From positions 124,001 through 188,000 of the forward strand of contig NZ_JACAWV010000002.1 of assembly GCF_013390595.1 (NCBI RefSeq): DNA of 64,000 nt. The letters run 5' to 3'. The notes below the pieces were generated by a model, which worked only from the letters and a program-made list of their open reading frames with translations, searched no databases and was not told the DNA's origin. Positions 28,667 to 37,511 of the stretch are shown here, in pieces. Positions within the stretch are counted from its first letter, which is position 1. Each line of letters opens with the position of its first letter. A program made the position numbers and the translations under genes. Source of the DNA: Rhizobium sp. RM. Its GTDB lineage: Bacteria > Pseudomonadota > Alphaproteobacteria > Rhizobiales > Rhizobiaceae.

Positions 28667-28896
28667 GATGTTTCTTCCCTTGAACCGCAGACTCGCGCGG
28701 TATTATCGACATCGATAGTGGCATTTATATTCGCGATTAATCAAAGGTCTACCGGATTTCATCTCTCCCACAGGGGATGCCCACTGCGGCGATTGGAACG
28801 CAGTTAACAAAAAACTGACGAATGACGGTACTTTCATCCACAGTGGAAACCCCGGCAATTCTTGCCGGGAATCGCCATTTCCGCTAGTCAAGCGTC

Positions 28897-31149
28897 ATGG
28901 GAAAAAATCTTGTGCCTCCGTCCGGCGGAGACGATAACATTCATCCGGTTGATCTCAAGGCTGCGCTTGAAGAGCGTTACCTTGCCTACGCGCTGTCGAC
29001 GATCATGCATCGCGCGCTGCCGGACGTTCGCGACGGCCTGAAGCCGGTGCATCGCCGCATCGTCTACGCCATGAGTGAAATGGGTCTGAGACCACAGTCC
29101 GCATTCCGCAAATGCGCCAAGATCGTCGGTGAAGTGATGGGTAACTATCACCCGCATGGCGACCAGGCGATTTACGATGCGCTCGCGCGTCTGGCGCAGG
29201 ACTTCTCTCTGCGCTACCCGCTGGTGGACGGTCAGGGGAACTTCGGTAACATCGACGGCGATAGCCCCGCCGCGATGCGTTACACCGAAAGTAAGATGAC
29301 GGCAGTCGCCGAACTCCTGCTTGAGGGTATCGATCAGGATGCCGTCGATTTCCGCGACACCTACGACGAATCCAATTCGGAACCGGTCGTGCTGCCGGGC
29401 GCATTCCCGAACCTGCTGGCAAACGGCGCTTCGGGCATTGCCGTCGGCATGGCAACGTCGATCCCGCCGCACAACGCCCATGAATTGTGCGATGCGGCGC
29501 TTTATCTCATCAAGCATCCCGATGCGACGGTGGAAAAGCTGGTCGAGTTCGTTCCCGGTCCTGACCTGCCGACAGGCGGCGTCATCGTCGAAAGCCGCGA
29601 GAACATTCTCGATGCCTACAAGACCGGCCGTGGCGGTTTTCGCGTGCGCGCCAAGTGGGAGACGGAAGATCTCGGTCGTGGCGGTTATCAGATCATCATC
29701 ACCGAAATTCCATTTCAGGTCCAGAAGTCGCGCCTCATCGAAAAGATCGCCGAGCTGCTGATTGCCCGCAAGCTGCCGCTACTTGAAGATATCCGCGACG
29801 AATCCGCTGAAGATGTGCGTATCGTGCTGGTTCCGAAGAACCGCACAGTCGATGCCACGCTGCTGATGGAATCGCTGTTCCGTCTTTCGGACCTCGAAAG
29901 CCGCCTGCCGCTTAACATGAACGTCCTGTCGCTCGGCAAGGTGCCGAAGGTCATGGCGCTCAACGAGGTGCTGACGGAATGGCTGGCACACCGCAAGGAC
30001 GTGCTGATCCGCCGTTCGCGCCACCGGCTTGCCGCGATTGACCGCCGCCTTGAAATTCTTGGCGGTCTGCTGGTCGCCTACCTCAATCTTGATGAGGTGA
30101 TCCGCATCATCCGCGAGGAAGACGAGCCGAAGCAGGTGATGATGGCCAAGTGGTCGCTCACCGACCTTCAGGCTGAAGCCATCCTCAACATGCGCCTGCG
30201 CAATCTGCGCAAGCTCGAGGAGTTCGAAATCCGCAAGGAGTTCGACGAACTCAGCAACGAGAAGGCGGAAATCGAAGCTTTGCTCGGTTCGGATGAAAAG
30301 CAGTGGCAGACGATCGCCTGGGAAATCGGCGAAGTTAAAAAGAAATACGCCAAGGCAACCGAAATCGGCCGTCGCCGCACGCAGTTTGCCGATGCGCCGG
30401 ATGCCGACATCGAAGCCATCCAGCAGGCTATGATCGAAAAAGAGCCTGTAACCATCGTCATTTCGGAAAAGGGCTGGATCAGGGCGCTGAAGGGTCACAT
30501 TGCCGACACGTCTTCGCTGACCTTCAAGGAAGGCGACGCACTGAAGGTGGCATTCCCGGCCCAGACTACCGACAAGCTTCTGCTGCTGACGACGGGTGGC
30601 AAGGCCTATACGCTCGGCGCGGACAAGCTGCCGGGCGGTCGCGGCCACGGCGAACCGATCCGCATCATGGTCGATATGGAGAACGATCAGGATATCCTGA
30701 CCGCCTTCGTGCACGATCCATCGCGCAAGCTGCTGCTCGTCTCGACGGCGGGTAACGGCTTTATCGTGCCGGAGACGGAAATGATCGCCAATACCCGCAA
30801 GGGCAAGCAAATCATGAATGTCTCCATGCCGGATGAGGCGCATCTGATTGTGCCTGTGACGGGTGACCATGTTGCTGTTGTCGGTGAAAACCGCAAGCTC
30901 TTGGCGTTCCCGCTTTCACAGGTTCCGGAAATGTCGCGCGGCAAGGGTGTTCGCCTGCAGCGTTACAAGGACGGCGGCGTGGTCGATGTGAAGTGCTTTG
31001 CGCTGGCCGATGGCCTGAGCTGGTCGGACAGTGCCGGCCGCGTCTTCACCAAGGTCGGCGAAGAATTGCGCGAATGGCTGGCAGATCGCGCCACCGCCGG
31101 TCGCACTGTACCAAAGGGCTTCCCGCGCAGCGGCAAGTTCGGCGGGTAA
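28897..31149 (+). CDS. parC: DNA topoisomerase IV subunit A
   Basis: 750 residues. The A subunit of type IIA topoisomerase, which with ParE decatenates sister chromosomes. The catalytic tyrosine is Y129 in AAMRYTE. The winged-helix region [12 protein letters not shown] has Q90 and D94 at the positions of E. coli Ser80 and Glu84, the quinolone-contact residues. The C-terminal beta-pinwheel is short and of ParC type, lacking the GyrA box QRRGGKG, which separates it from GyrA. Start at ATG 28897 ([14 protein letters not shown]). Confidence 0.95.
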   Translation: MGKNLVPPSGGDDNIHPVDLKAALEERYLAYALSTIMHRALPDVRDGLKPVHRRIVYAMSEMGLRPQSAFRKCAKIVGEVMGNYHPHGDQAIYDALARLAQDFSLRYPLVDGQGNFGNIDGDSPAAMRYTESKMTAVAELLLEGIDQDAVDFRDTYDESNSEPVVLPGAFPNLLANGASGIAVGMATSIPPHNAHELCDAALYLIKHPDATVEKLVEFVPGPDLPTGGVIVESRENILDAYKTGRGGFRVRAKWETEDLGRGGYQIIITEIPFQVQKSRLIEKIAELLIARKLPLLEDIRDESAEDVRIVLVPKNRTVDATLLMESLFRLSDLESRLPLNMNVLSLGKVPKVMALNEVLTEWLAHRKDVLIRRSRHRLAAIDRRLEILGGLLVAYLNLDEVIRIIREEDEPKQVMMAKWSLTDLQAEAILNMRLRNLRKLEEFEIRKEFDELSNEKAEIEALLGSDEKQWQTIAWEIGEVKKKYAKATEIGRRRTQFADAPDADIEAIQQAMIEKEPVTIVISEKGWIRALKGHIADTSSLTFKEGDALKVAFPAQTTDKLLLLTTGGKAYTLGADKLPGGRGHGEPIRIMVDMENDQDILTAFVHDPSRKLLLVSTAGNGFIVPETEMIANTRKGKQIMNVSMPDEAHLIVPVTGDHVAVVGENRKLLAFPLSQVPEMSRGKGVRLQRYKDGGVVDVKCFALADGLSWSDSAGRVFTKVGEELREWLADRATAGRTVPKGFPRSGKFGG

Positions 31150-31178
31150 GAGCCAGACCTCATCATATCGTTAAAAGG

Positions 31179-31208
31179 CGCCGCATATCCAGGATATGCG
31201 GCGTTTTT
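31179..31208. terminator. bidirectional terminator between parC and the TA pair
   Basis: 12-base stem CGCCGCATATCC (31179-31190) with GGATATGCGGCG (31192-31203), followed by TTTTT. AAAA upstream gives T's on the other strand. Confidence 0.85.
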
Positions 31209-31597
31209 CATTTCACCGGTAAGGTATGATCCCTAAGAAACCGCGTCGCACCTTCTTCATCAATCTTTCCAGCAGCGATATCCAGGACAAAAGCCACGAT
31301 ATCTGCTTGTTCGGCCACGATCTCGTAGCCGTTGATAAAAAGGAAAGTGTAGGCGGCCAGGAACGCGATACGCTTGTTGCCATCAGAAAATGGATGATTG
31401 CGCGCTAGGCCGTAGAGATAGGCTGCGCCCAGCTTGACAATATCGCTCTCACCATAGGCTGCCTTATGCAACGGACGAGCCAGAGCCGCTTCCAGGGCAT
31501 TCGCATCCTTTAATCCCGGCAGGCCGCCATGTTCGGAGATCTGTTCCCTATGCATGATTTCAATGGCGGCACGCGACAGCCATTTGACCTTGGTCAC
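31208..31597 (-). CDS. Doc-type (Fic/death-on-curing) toxin of a type II TA system
   Basis: 129 residues. Carries the Fic-fold motif HPFSDGNKRIAF at residues 68-79, close to the Doc form HxFxDANKRT; Doc of phage P1 phosphorylates EF-Tu and stops translation. The preceding helices (ALEAALARPLHKAAYGE, KLGAAYLYGLARN) are typical of the Doc family. The ATG overlaps the stop of the upstream AbrB-type gene by four bases, the usual antitoxin-first order. The start of the toxin frame is coupled to the antitoxin. Confidence 0.9.
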   Translation of the reverse strand: MTKVKWLSRAAIEIMHREQISEHGGLPGLKDANALEAALARPLHKAAYGESDIVKLGAAYLYGLARNHPFSDGNKRIAFLAAYTFLFINGYEIVAEQADIVAFVLDIAAGKIDEEGATRFLRDHTLPVK

Positions 31598-31815
31598 TTG
31601 GCCAGTTCTTTCAAGGCGACATGGTACTTCTTCATACCACGTCGCGCTGCCTCAAGTTGTTCGCCAAGATCCTCTTGCTCCGGCACGAGTTCAATACTGC
31701 CAGAAGATTCTTTCAGTTCGAAAGTATCGCCAGCCTTAAGGCCCATGCGTTCAAGAACCTCTTTCGGGATAATGATACCCTCCGAATTGCCGATCTTGCG
31801 GATTGTGACGTTCAT
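31594..31815 (-). CDS. AbrB/MazE-type antitoxin
   Basis: 73 residues. The N-terminal ~45 residues form a SpoVT-AbrB swapped-hairpin DNA-binding domain (VTIRKIGNSEGIIIPKEVLERMGLKAG), and the acidic and basic tail (EQEDLGEQLEAARRGMKKYH) would be the flexible toxin-binding arm. First gene of the pair and its likely autorepressor. The upstream sequence has GTTATAACGCCGTTATAAC (31831-31849), a GTTATAAC direct repeat with 11-base spacing, placed where an operator would be. Confidence 0.9.
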   Translation of the reverse strand: MNVTIRKIGNSEGIIIPKEVLERMGLKAGDTFELKESSGSIELVPEQEDLGEQLEAARRGMKKYHVALKELAK

Positions 31816-31830
31816 GACGAAAGCTCCGGT

Positions 31831-31849
31831 TATAACGCCGTTATAACAC
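31831..31849. promoter_or_regulatory. GTTATAAC repeat, candidate operator of the TA pair
   Basis: GTTATAAC occurs twice (31831-31838 and 31842-31849) separated by three bases, 16 bases before the antitoxin start. Each unit is itself an 8-base palindrome. Position and symmetry suit an AbrB-type autorepressor site, and the AT-rich units could overlap the -10. Confidence 0.6.
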
Positions 31850-31894
31850 GACCGACAGGGAGGCTCAATCAGCCCCCTTCAAGCTCGATGAACT

Positions 31895-32662
31895 CTATTC
31901 CGCCTGCTCAGTCGGCGGCGTGTAGCGTTCCCAACCGCGCGGGGTCAGGTGTTCCTGCGGATGATAGCGGGTTTTGTAGCCCATCTTCTCCGAACCATCG
32001 ACCCAGTAGCCGAGATAGACATGCGGCAGGCCAAGTGTACGGGTGCGCTCGACGTGGTCGAGGATCATGAAGGTGCCGAGCGAGCGCTTCTCCAGGGCAG
32101 GATTGAAGAACGAATAGACCATCGACAGTCCGTCGCTCATCACGTCGCTGAGGGCGACAGCCAGCAGTTCTCCGCGCTTGCTGGAATCGATGCCAGACCC
32201 CGGTTCGCGCAGGCGATATTCGATGATGCGGGTGTTGACGTGGGTATCCTCGACCATGATCGCATAATCGAGCGCCGACATATCTGACATGCCACCCGAC
32301 TGGTGGCGGCTGTCGAGATAACGGCGGAACAGGGCAAACTGTTCGGTGGACGGTTCCGCGGGATGGACCGTGGCAACAATATCGCTGTTGGCGGACAGGA
32401 CACGCCGCATCGATTTCGTCGGCTGAAACTCTGCCGTCAGAATGCGGACCGAGACGCATGCCCGGCAGTTTTCGCAGGCCGGGCGATAGGCGATGTTCTG
32501 GGAGCGCCTGAAGCCGCCTTGGGTCAACAGGTCGTTCATTTCCGAGGCGCGCGGTCCCACCAGATGGGTGAAGACCTTTCGCTCCATCTGATTTGGCAGA
32601 TATGGGCAGGTGGCCGGTGCCGTCAGATAAAATTGAGGAGAGGGCGTCGTCTGCGTGTTCAT
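31895..32662 (-). CDS. bpt: aspartate/glutamate leucyltransferase
   Basis: 255 residues. The bacterial Bpt branch of the arginyl-tRNA-protein transferase family, which transfers leucine from Leu-tRNA to proteins with N-terminal Asp or Glu, feeding the N-degron pathway to ClpAP. Visible signatures are the N-terminal CPYLP and the Cys group C63-x2-C66-x2-C69 ([10 protein letters not shown]), and the conserved [20 protein letters not shown] near the end. ATG at 32660-32662 is preferred; an earlier start ten codons upstream has weaker support. Eukaryotic ATE1 would add arginine instead; the length (~255) marks this as Bpt. Confidence 0.92.
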   Translation of the reverse strand: MNTQTTPSPQFYLTAPATCPYLPNQMERKVFTHLVGPRASEMNDLLTQGGFRRSQNIAYRPACENCRACVSVRILTAEFQPTKSMRRVLSANSDIVATVHPAEPSTEQFALFRRYLDSRHQSGGMSDMSALDYAIMVEDTHVNTRIIEYRLREPGSGIDSSKRGELLAVALSDVMSDGLSMVYSFFNPALEKRSLGTFMILDHVERTRTLGLPHVYLGYWVDGSEKMGYKTRYHPQEHLTPRGWERYTPPTEQAE

Positions 32663-32779
32663 CGAACCGTGATCGCCTCCTTCGCCTGTCACATAGTGTC
32701 ACAGAATGGCAAAATGCCGCAAAACGTCAACCACGAGATGCGGCATCAAGCCTATTTGAACGCCGTGATTTTACGGGTT

Positions 32780-33238
32780 TTAACGGGTTCTGACGACAAC
32801 GGTGCCCAAAAGGAAGTCGTGAACCAGTCTGGAGCGCTCGGTAAACAGGCCCGCAAGCAGGATCAGCGGCGTCAGAACCGAGTTGATGACCCAGAAAAGC
32901 ACGATGTGAACCGTGGCAAGCAGGAAGTCGATTCGCCGACCGTCCAGCCGCGCCATGGCAATGCCCATAGCGCGCATGCCGGGCGTTGCCTGCGACAGGC
33001 CACCAAGCGAGATGCCGAAATAGAGCACGGCAACGATCACGAACAGTGCCGGATAGAGGAACCATCCGAGGCCGAGTGTGATGACGCCAAGAAAGAACAC
33101 GATCACCGCCGCGGGAATGCAAAGAAGCAGCACGATGGCGTAATCGATCAGAAACGCAAACACACGCCTGCTCAGCACGCCGCTATATGCGCGCCAGTCG
33201 TCCGGTGCGATATAGGTGGGATTCTGTTCAAGGCTCAT
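32780..33238 (-). CDS. RDD family membrane protein
   Basis: 152 residues. The RDD motif is visible: R24-R25 in SRRVFAFLIDY with D32, followed by two long hydrophobic segments (YAIVLLLCIPAAVIVFFL, LYPALFVIVAVLYFG) and a third near residue 115. RDD proteins are small inner membrane proteins, some with Na+/H+ antiport activity. AGGAG precedes the ATG at 33236-33238. It lies between bpt and hemB on the same strand. Confidence 0.88.
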   Translation of the reverse strand: MSLEQNPTYIAPDDWRAYSGVLSRRVFAFLIDYAIVLLLCIPAAVIVFFLGVITLGLGWFLYPALFVIVAVLYFGISLGGLSQATPGMRAMGIAMARLDGRRIDFLLATVHIVLFWVINSVLTPLILLAGLFTERSRLVHDFLLGTVVVRTR

Positions 33239-33313
33239 CGGCGGTTGTCTCCTGATAATGTCAGCAAACAATATGGGGACGAAACCGCCGAATACAATAA
33301 GCCCGCCGTGCCG

Positions 33314-34327
33314 TCAGCTCCTGGCCAGTTTGCGTGCCGCCTCAACGGCGAAGTAGGTCAAAATGCCGTCGCATCCGGCGCGCTTGAAACAAAGCAGTGT
33401 TTCCATCATGACGCGGTCGCCGTCGATCCAGCCGTTCATTGCTGCGGCTTTGATCTGCGAATATTCGCCGGAGACCTGATAGGCGAAGGTCGGAAGACCG
33501 AACGCCTCTTTCAGCCGCCAACAGATATCGAGATAGGGCAGGCCGGGTTTGACCATCAGCATATCGGCGCCTTCCTCGACGTCGAGGGCCGCGTCGCGCA
33601 TCGCTTCCGTGCCGTTGGCCGGGTTGATGTAATAGCTGTTCTTGTCGCCCTTCAGCAGGCCGGCGGTCGAAATCGCCTCGCGATAGGGACCATAATAACC
33701 CGACGAGAACTTGGTCGCGTAGGACATGATGCCAACGCCCTGGTGGCCAGCCGCATCCAGTCCGCGACGGATCGCACCGACACGGCCATCCATCATTTCG
33801 GATGGAGAGATAATGTCCGATCCGGCATCGGCCTGAAGAATGGCAGCCTTGACGACCTGTTCGACGGTTTCGTCATTGACGATCTCGTCGCCGCGAAGGA
33901 TGCCGTCATGGCCGTGGCTGGTGAAGGGGTCGAGCGCCACATCTGTAATCATGCCGATGTTCGGCACGGCTTTCTTGACGGCAGCCGTGGCCTGATTGAT
34001 CAGGTTGTTGGCGAGAAGGGCGTTGGAACCGGTCTCGTCGCGCAGTTCCATTTCAATGTTGGGGAATGTTGCAATGGCCGGGATGCCGAGATCGGCTGCT
34101 TCCTTGGCGGCCTCGACAAGTTTGTCGACGCTCATGCGGTTGACGCCAGGCATGGCAGGGATGGGGTCCACGATGCCCGTACCCGGAATGATAAACACCG
34201 GCCAGATCAGATCGTCGACCGTCAGGCGGTTTTCCTGAACCATACGGCGTGTCCAGTCGGCCTTGCGATTGCGCCGCATGCGGCGGTGGCCGGTAATCTC
34301 GTCGACCAGATGGGTTTTGTCCTGCAT
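33314..34327 (-). CDS. hemB: porphobilinogen synthase (delta-aminolevulinate dehydratase)
   Basis: 337 residues. Condenses two 5-aminolevulinates into porphobilinogen, second step of haem synthesis. Schiff-base lysines are K206 in SYATKFSS and K260 in MVKPGLPYLD. At the zinc-site positions of E. coli HemB (three Cys) this protein has A131, D133 and D141 in DVALDPFTSHGHDG, marking the Mg2+-dependent type. ATG 34325-34327 gives the standard length; open frame upstream is unsupported. A divergent DUF6163 gene begins 159 bases away. Confidence 0.97.
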   Translation of the reverse strand: MQDKTHLVDEITGHRRMRRNRKADWTRRMVQENRLTVDDLIWPVFIIPGTGIVDPIPAMPGVNRMSVDKLVEAAKEAADLGIPAIATFPNIEMELRDETGSNALLANNLINQATAAVKKAVPNIGMITDVALDPFTSHGHDGILRGDEIVNDETVEQVVKAAILQADAGSDIISPSEMMDGRVGAIRRGLDAAGHQGVGIMSYATKFSSGYYGPYREAISTAGLLKGDKNSYYINPANGTEAMRDAALDVEEGADMLMVKPGLPYLDICWRLKEAFGLPTFAYQVSGEYSQIKAAAMNGWIDGDRVMMETLLCFKRAGCDGILTYFAVEAARKLARS

Positions 34328-34485
34328 GAGAGAATGTCCTTCCAAATCCGGACTGCTCCATAACACGAAGGACGCGCCGTGCGAATGCGACAATCGATCC
34401 CGGTTGAGCGGATGTTTTTGACAAGGCATGGGCAAAGAAACAATATGGGCTGTTCGCCCGCTTATTGAGACCGTATCTTCCGGCC

Positions 34486-34923
34486 ATGGAACCTGATTCT
34501 CAACCACAGCCGAAACGCCCGCTTACCGGGATACTCTACCTGGTCTTCATGCGACTGGTCGCCGTTTCGTGTTTTTGGTTCGGCCTGCAATATTGGGCAA
34601 TGCTCACCGGCTATTCGCTCGGCGGTCACGGACGCTTTGATCTTCTGAACCTTCCCTGGCGCGTGGCCGGCACCGGACTTGCCATGGTTTTCCCGGTCGC
34701 TGCACTTGGGCTCTGGCTTGGTGCCTCCTGGGGAGCGGCCATGTGGGTCATCGGCGCCGGTACTCAGATCGCCATGTATAAGGTGTGGCCGCATATCTTC
34801 GGTGCAAACACTCTCGTTCCTGTTTTGCACGGCCTCGTGGCAACCGTTTATATACTATTTCTGGTCGCTTTCTGGCTGGATGCGCGTCAGAACGAAGAAC
34901 GCGCAAGAATTGATTTACCATAA
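34486..34923 (+). CDS. DUF6163 family membrane protein
   Basis: 145 residues with about four membrane helices (ILYLVFMRLVAVSCFWFGL, VAGTGLAMVFPVAALGLWLG, AAMWVIGAGTQIAMYKV, LVATVYILFLVAFWL). The arrangement and the WPHIFGAN motif match the small DUF6163 family that is found in Rhizobiales and usually next to hemB. No function is known. ATG 34486; divergent from hemB. Confidence 0.85.
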   Translation: MEPDSQPQPKRPLTGILYLVFMRLVAVSCFWFGLQYWAMLTGYSLGGHGRFDLLNLPWRVAGTGLAMVFPVAALGLWLGASWGAAMWVIGAGTQIAMYKVWPHIFGANTLVPVLHGLVATVYILFLVAFWLDARQNEERARIDLP

Positions 34924-35049
34924 AAAGAAAGCAATTTGGCCCGTTTTTAAGGCAATTTTCTGTCTTAAGTATTTGATTTTTATAGGTTCTAGCTAGGGCG
35001 GTCCAGGATTGCCACAAGTTCGGTGCGATCTGAACAATGCAGGTAAGCA

Positions 35050-35062
35050 TTTGTTAATCGTA
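35050..35062 (+). promoter_or_regulatory. 13-base element upstream of ldtR, shared with ldtP
   Basis: TTTGTTAATCGTA lies 92 bases before the ldtR ATG. The same element, one base different, occurs upstream of ldtP (35923-35935). A site repeated before a regulator and its target suits an LdtR operator or a shared promoter element. Confidence 0.4.
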
Positions 35063-35153
35063 CGTTTTAAGTAGAATTTTATGCGCATTGCTTAGGTTCT
35101 CACTCAAGGCGGGAACAAACAAACACACCGCCAAACAAAACAGTGAGGCAGTT

Positions 35154-35666
35154 ATGATCAATACCAAAGCAAAGCCGCAGGCTATCGTCGCTGACGTACA
35201 GGAAGAAACCATCCGTTCGCTCTACATGGAGTCGCTGCACCTGGTTGAGCGTCTTCACCGCCGTCTGCTCGATGTTATCAAGGACGAGTTCGATCGTCAG
35301 GGTCGCGATGACGTCAACGCAGTCCAGGCACTCCTTCTGTTCAACATCGGCAACTCCGAACTGACCGCCGGTGAACTGCGTTCGCGCGGTTACTACCTCG
35401 GCTCGAACGTTTCCTACAACGTCAAGAAGCTGGTCGACCTCGGTCTCATCAACCACCAGCGTTCGCGTGTCGACCGTCGCTCGGTTCGCATCAGCCTGAC
35501 CGAAAAGGGCCAGCAGATCGCCGAAACCGTTGCCCGCCTTTATGAACGCCACGTCGGCTCGATCGAAAAGGTCGGCGGCATCGGCACCGGCGAATTCGCC
35601 GAAATGAACAAGCTGCTGCAGCGCCTCGACCGTTTCTGGAACGACTCGATCGCATATCGCCTGTAA
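35154..35666 (+). CDS. ldtR: MarR-family transcriptional regulator LdtR
   Basis: 170 residues. A winged-helix MarR-type protein with recognition helix and wing around ELRSRGYYLGSNVSYNVKKLVDLGLINHQRS, and dimerising helices at both ends. Known in Liberibacter and Sinorhizobium as LdtR, the regulator of the L,D-transpeptidase gene that follows; that gene order is present here. ATG 35154 has GAGG upstream. In related species LdtR responds to small molecules and affects envelope stress and motility, but this is inferred here. Confidence 0.9.
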   Translation: MINTKAKPQAIVADVQEETIRSLYMESLHLVERLHRRLLDVIKDEFDRQGRDDVNAVQALLLFNIGNSELTAGELRSRGYYLGSNVSYNVKKLVDLGLINHQRSRVDRRSVRISLTEKGQQIAETVARLYERHVGSIEKVGGIGTGEFAEMNKLLQRLDRFWNDSIAYRL

Positions 35667-35688
35667 TTTCGATTGCAGTTTTCTTCAA

Positions 35689-35724
35689 AGCCGGACGCAA
35701 GGCGATTGCGTCCGGCTTTGCGTT
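35689..35724 (+). terminator. Rho-independent terminator of ldtR
   Basis: 12-base stem AGCCGGACGCAA (35689-35700) with TTGCGTCCGGCT (35706-35717), 5-base loop, then TTGCGTTT. Confidence 0.85.
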
Positions 35725-35922
35725 TCGCCTTGTTTTACAGTGCACACAGCTTCGTGAGAAAAGGGTTGGTGACACGAATTGGCCATATTGATATGGGACC
35801 GGCAAAGACGAAGGAGCCGGCGGTTTCTCCTGTTTTCTCGGCATGGCCCGATTGTCGTGTCTGACCGTTATCGAAGGCAAGAGCGTAACGAGTATTTCCG
35901 GCCGGCAGACGCGTTGTACGTG

Positions 35923-35935
35923 TTTGTTAATCATA
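35923..35935 (+). promoter_or_regulatory. 13-base element upstream of ldtP
   Basis: TTTGTTAATCATA, 12 of 13 bases identical to the element before ldtR, ends 49 bases before the ldtP ATG. Candidate LdtR operator half or promoter element. Confidence 0.4.
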
Positions 35936-35984
35936 TTGCTTTAGGCATCGTTCAGATTGCCTGATAGAGTGGCTGGTAGGTAAA

Positions 35985-37316
35985 ATGACAAAGAAATCCG
36001 TTTCCGATCCCGTGTCCCGTCGCGCGCTTCTGCGCTCGGCCGTTTCCGTTGGCGCTGTTGCGCTGGCTGCGCCTGCTTTGGCGCAGGATGCGCTGAACGA
36101 CCTGATGGGTTCTTCCCGTCGTGGCAACTGGGACGACCAGTTCGACGCCAACACCTCGCGTTCGGCGGTTGGCGTTGTTTCCAACAATCCGGTTCTCGGT
36201 TCGGAAGCGCCGATCTACATGCAGCAGGCGATCATGCAGTATCAGCAGATCGTTCAGAACGGCGGCTGGCCTGACGTTCCGACAAGCCAGCAGCGTCTCC
36301 AGATCGGCGTCAGCGATCCTTCCGTTCAGATCCTGCGTCAGCGTCTGATGGTTTCCGGCGATCTGCCGCGTGAAGCCGGCATCTCCAGCGCATTCGATTC
36401 CTATGTGGATGGCGCGCTGAAGCGTTTCCAGGCTCGTCACGGTCTGCCGGCAGATGGCGTGATCGGCGAATACACCACGAAGGCTCTGAATGTTTCCGCA
36501 CAGATCCGTCTGGCGCAGCTTCAGACCAACCTGGTGCGCATCGATTCCATGTCGGGCGATCTCGGCCAGCGTCACCTGATGGTCAATATTCCGGCTGCGT
36601 CCATTGAAGCCGTGGAAAATGGCCGCGTCGTTCTGCGCAACACGGCCGTTGTCGGCCGCGCCAGCCGCCCGACGCACGTCATCAATTCCAAGATCTACGA
36701 GGTTATCCTCAACCCTTACTGGACTGCGCCGCGCTCGATCGTCGAAAAGGACATCGTGCCGTTGATGCAGAAGGACCCGACCTATCTGGAGCGGAACAAC
36801 ATCCGCCTCATCGATGGCAAGGGACAGGAAGTTTCGCCGACGACGGTCGACTGGTTCGCGCCGAAGGCTCCGAACCTGATGTTCCGTCAGGACCCGGGCA
36901 AGATCAACGCCATGTCCTCGACGAAGATCAACTTCCACAACCCCAACAACGAATACATGCACGACACGCCACAGCAGGGCCTGTTCAACAAGCTGATGCG
37001 TTTCGAATCGTCCGGCTGCGTCCGCGTACAGAACGTTCGCGACCTGACCTCCTGGCTGCTGCGAGACACGGCAGGCTGGTCGCGTCAGGAAATGGAACGC
37101 GTCATCGCATCGCGCGTCAGCACGCCGATCAAGCTCGCACAGGAAGTGCCGGTTTATTTCGTGTACATCACCGCTTGGTCGGCGAAGGACGGCGTTGTTC
37201 AGTTCCGCGACGACATCTACGGCAAGGATGGCAATGCCGAACTGGCGCTTAACACCACGAGCGGCATGGAACAGCCTGCCGGTTCCGTGGACGACGATCT
37301 GCTGCCGCGCAACTAA
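35985..37316 (+). CDS. ldtP: L,D-transpeptidase LdtP
   Basis: 443 residues. N-terminal signal with a twin-arginine-like SRRALLRS followed by hydrophobic residues and cleavage near ALAQDA, so it is periplasmic. A peptidoglycan-binding (PG_binding_1) region at about 100-165 (QARHGLPADGVIGEYTTKAL) precedes the YkuD catalytic domain, whose nucleophile is C345 in SSGCVRV with HDTP upstream. It makes or remodels 3-3 (mDap-mDap) cross-links or attaches proteins to peptidoglycan, which is prominent in Rhizobiaceae with polar growth. Separate transcript from ldtR (a terminator lies between). Confidence 0.93.
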   Translation: MTKKSVSDPVSRRALLRSAVSVGAVALAAPALAQDALNDLMGSSRRGNWDDQFDANTSRSAVGVVSNNPVLGSEAPIYMQQAIMQYQQIVQNGGWPDVPTSQQRLQIGVSDPSVQILRQRLMVSGDLPREAGISSAFDSYVDGALKRFQARHGLPADGVIGEYTTKALNVSAQIRLAQLQTNLVRIDSMSGDLGQRHLMVNIPAASIEAVENGRVVLRNTAVVGRASRPTHVINSKIYEVILNPYWTAPRSIVEKDIVPLMQKDPTYLERNNIRLIDGKGQEVSPTTVDWFAPKAPNLMFRQDPGKINAMSSTKINFHNPNNEYMHDTPQQGLFNKLMRFESSGCVRVQNVRDLTSWLLRDTAGWSRQEMERVIASRVSTPIKLAQEVPVYFVYITAWSAKDGVVQFRDDIYGKDGNAELALNTTSGMEQPAGSVDDDLLPRN

Positions 37317-37341
37317 GCGAATTTCGCCTGAGTTTGAAAAG

Positions 37342-37367
37342 ACCGCGCCCTTCCGGCGCGGTTTTTT
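37342..37367 (+). terminator. Rho-independent terminator of ldtP
   Basis: Stem ACCGCGCC (37342-37349) with GGCGCGGT (37355-37362) and a run of six T's. Confidence 0.9.
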
Positions 37368-37511
37368 GTTTGTGCGGCCGATTTCGCCGAAAGGAAATGT
37401 CGTTTTTTGCGGTCACGTCGCAGTTTGACGGGCAAATCTCGCTGTCCGTATTGCTCTTGAAGGGGGAGGGCGCTAAGACGCCTTCGCATTACTGTTTCAG
37501 GAGCCTTCACC

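Larger units (their letters stand above)
35667..35984. other. 318-base region between ldtR and ldtP
   Basis: Contains the ldtR terminator and then about 230 bases with no convincing gene. The only structured element noted is TTTGTTAATCATA at 35923-35935. The presumed ldtP promoter should be here. Confidence 0.5.

Noticed and set aside
32303..34363. Nearly 690-codon plus-strand frame across bpt, RDD and hemB
   Set aside because: Antisense to three recognised genes with no motif of its own.
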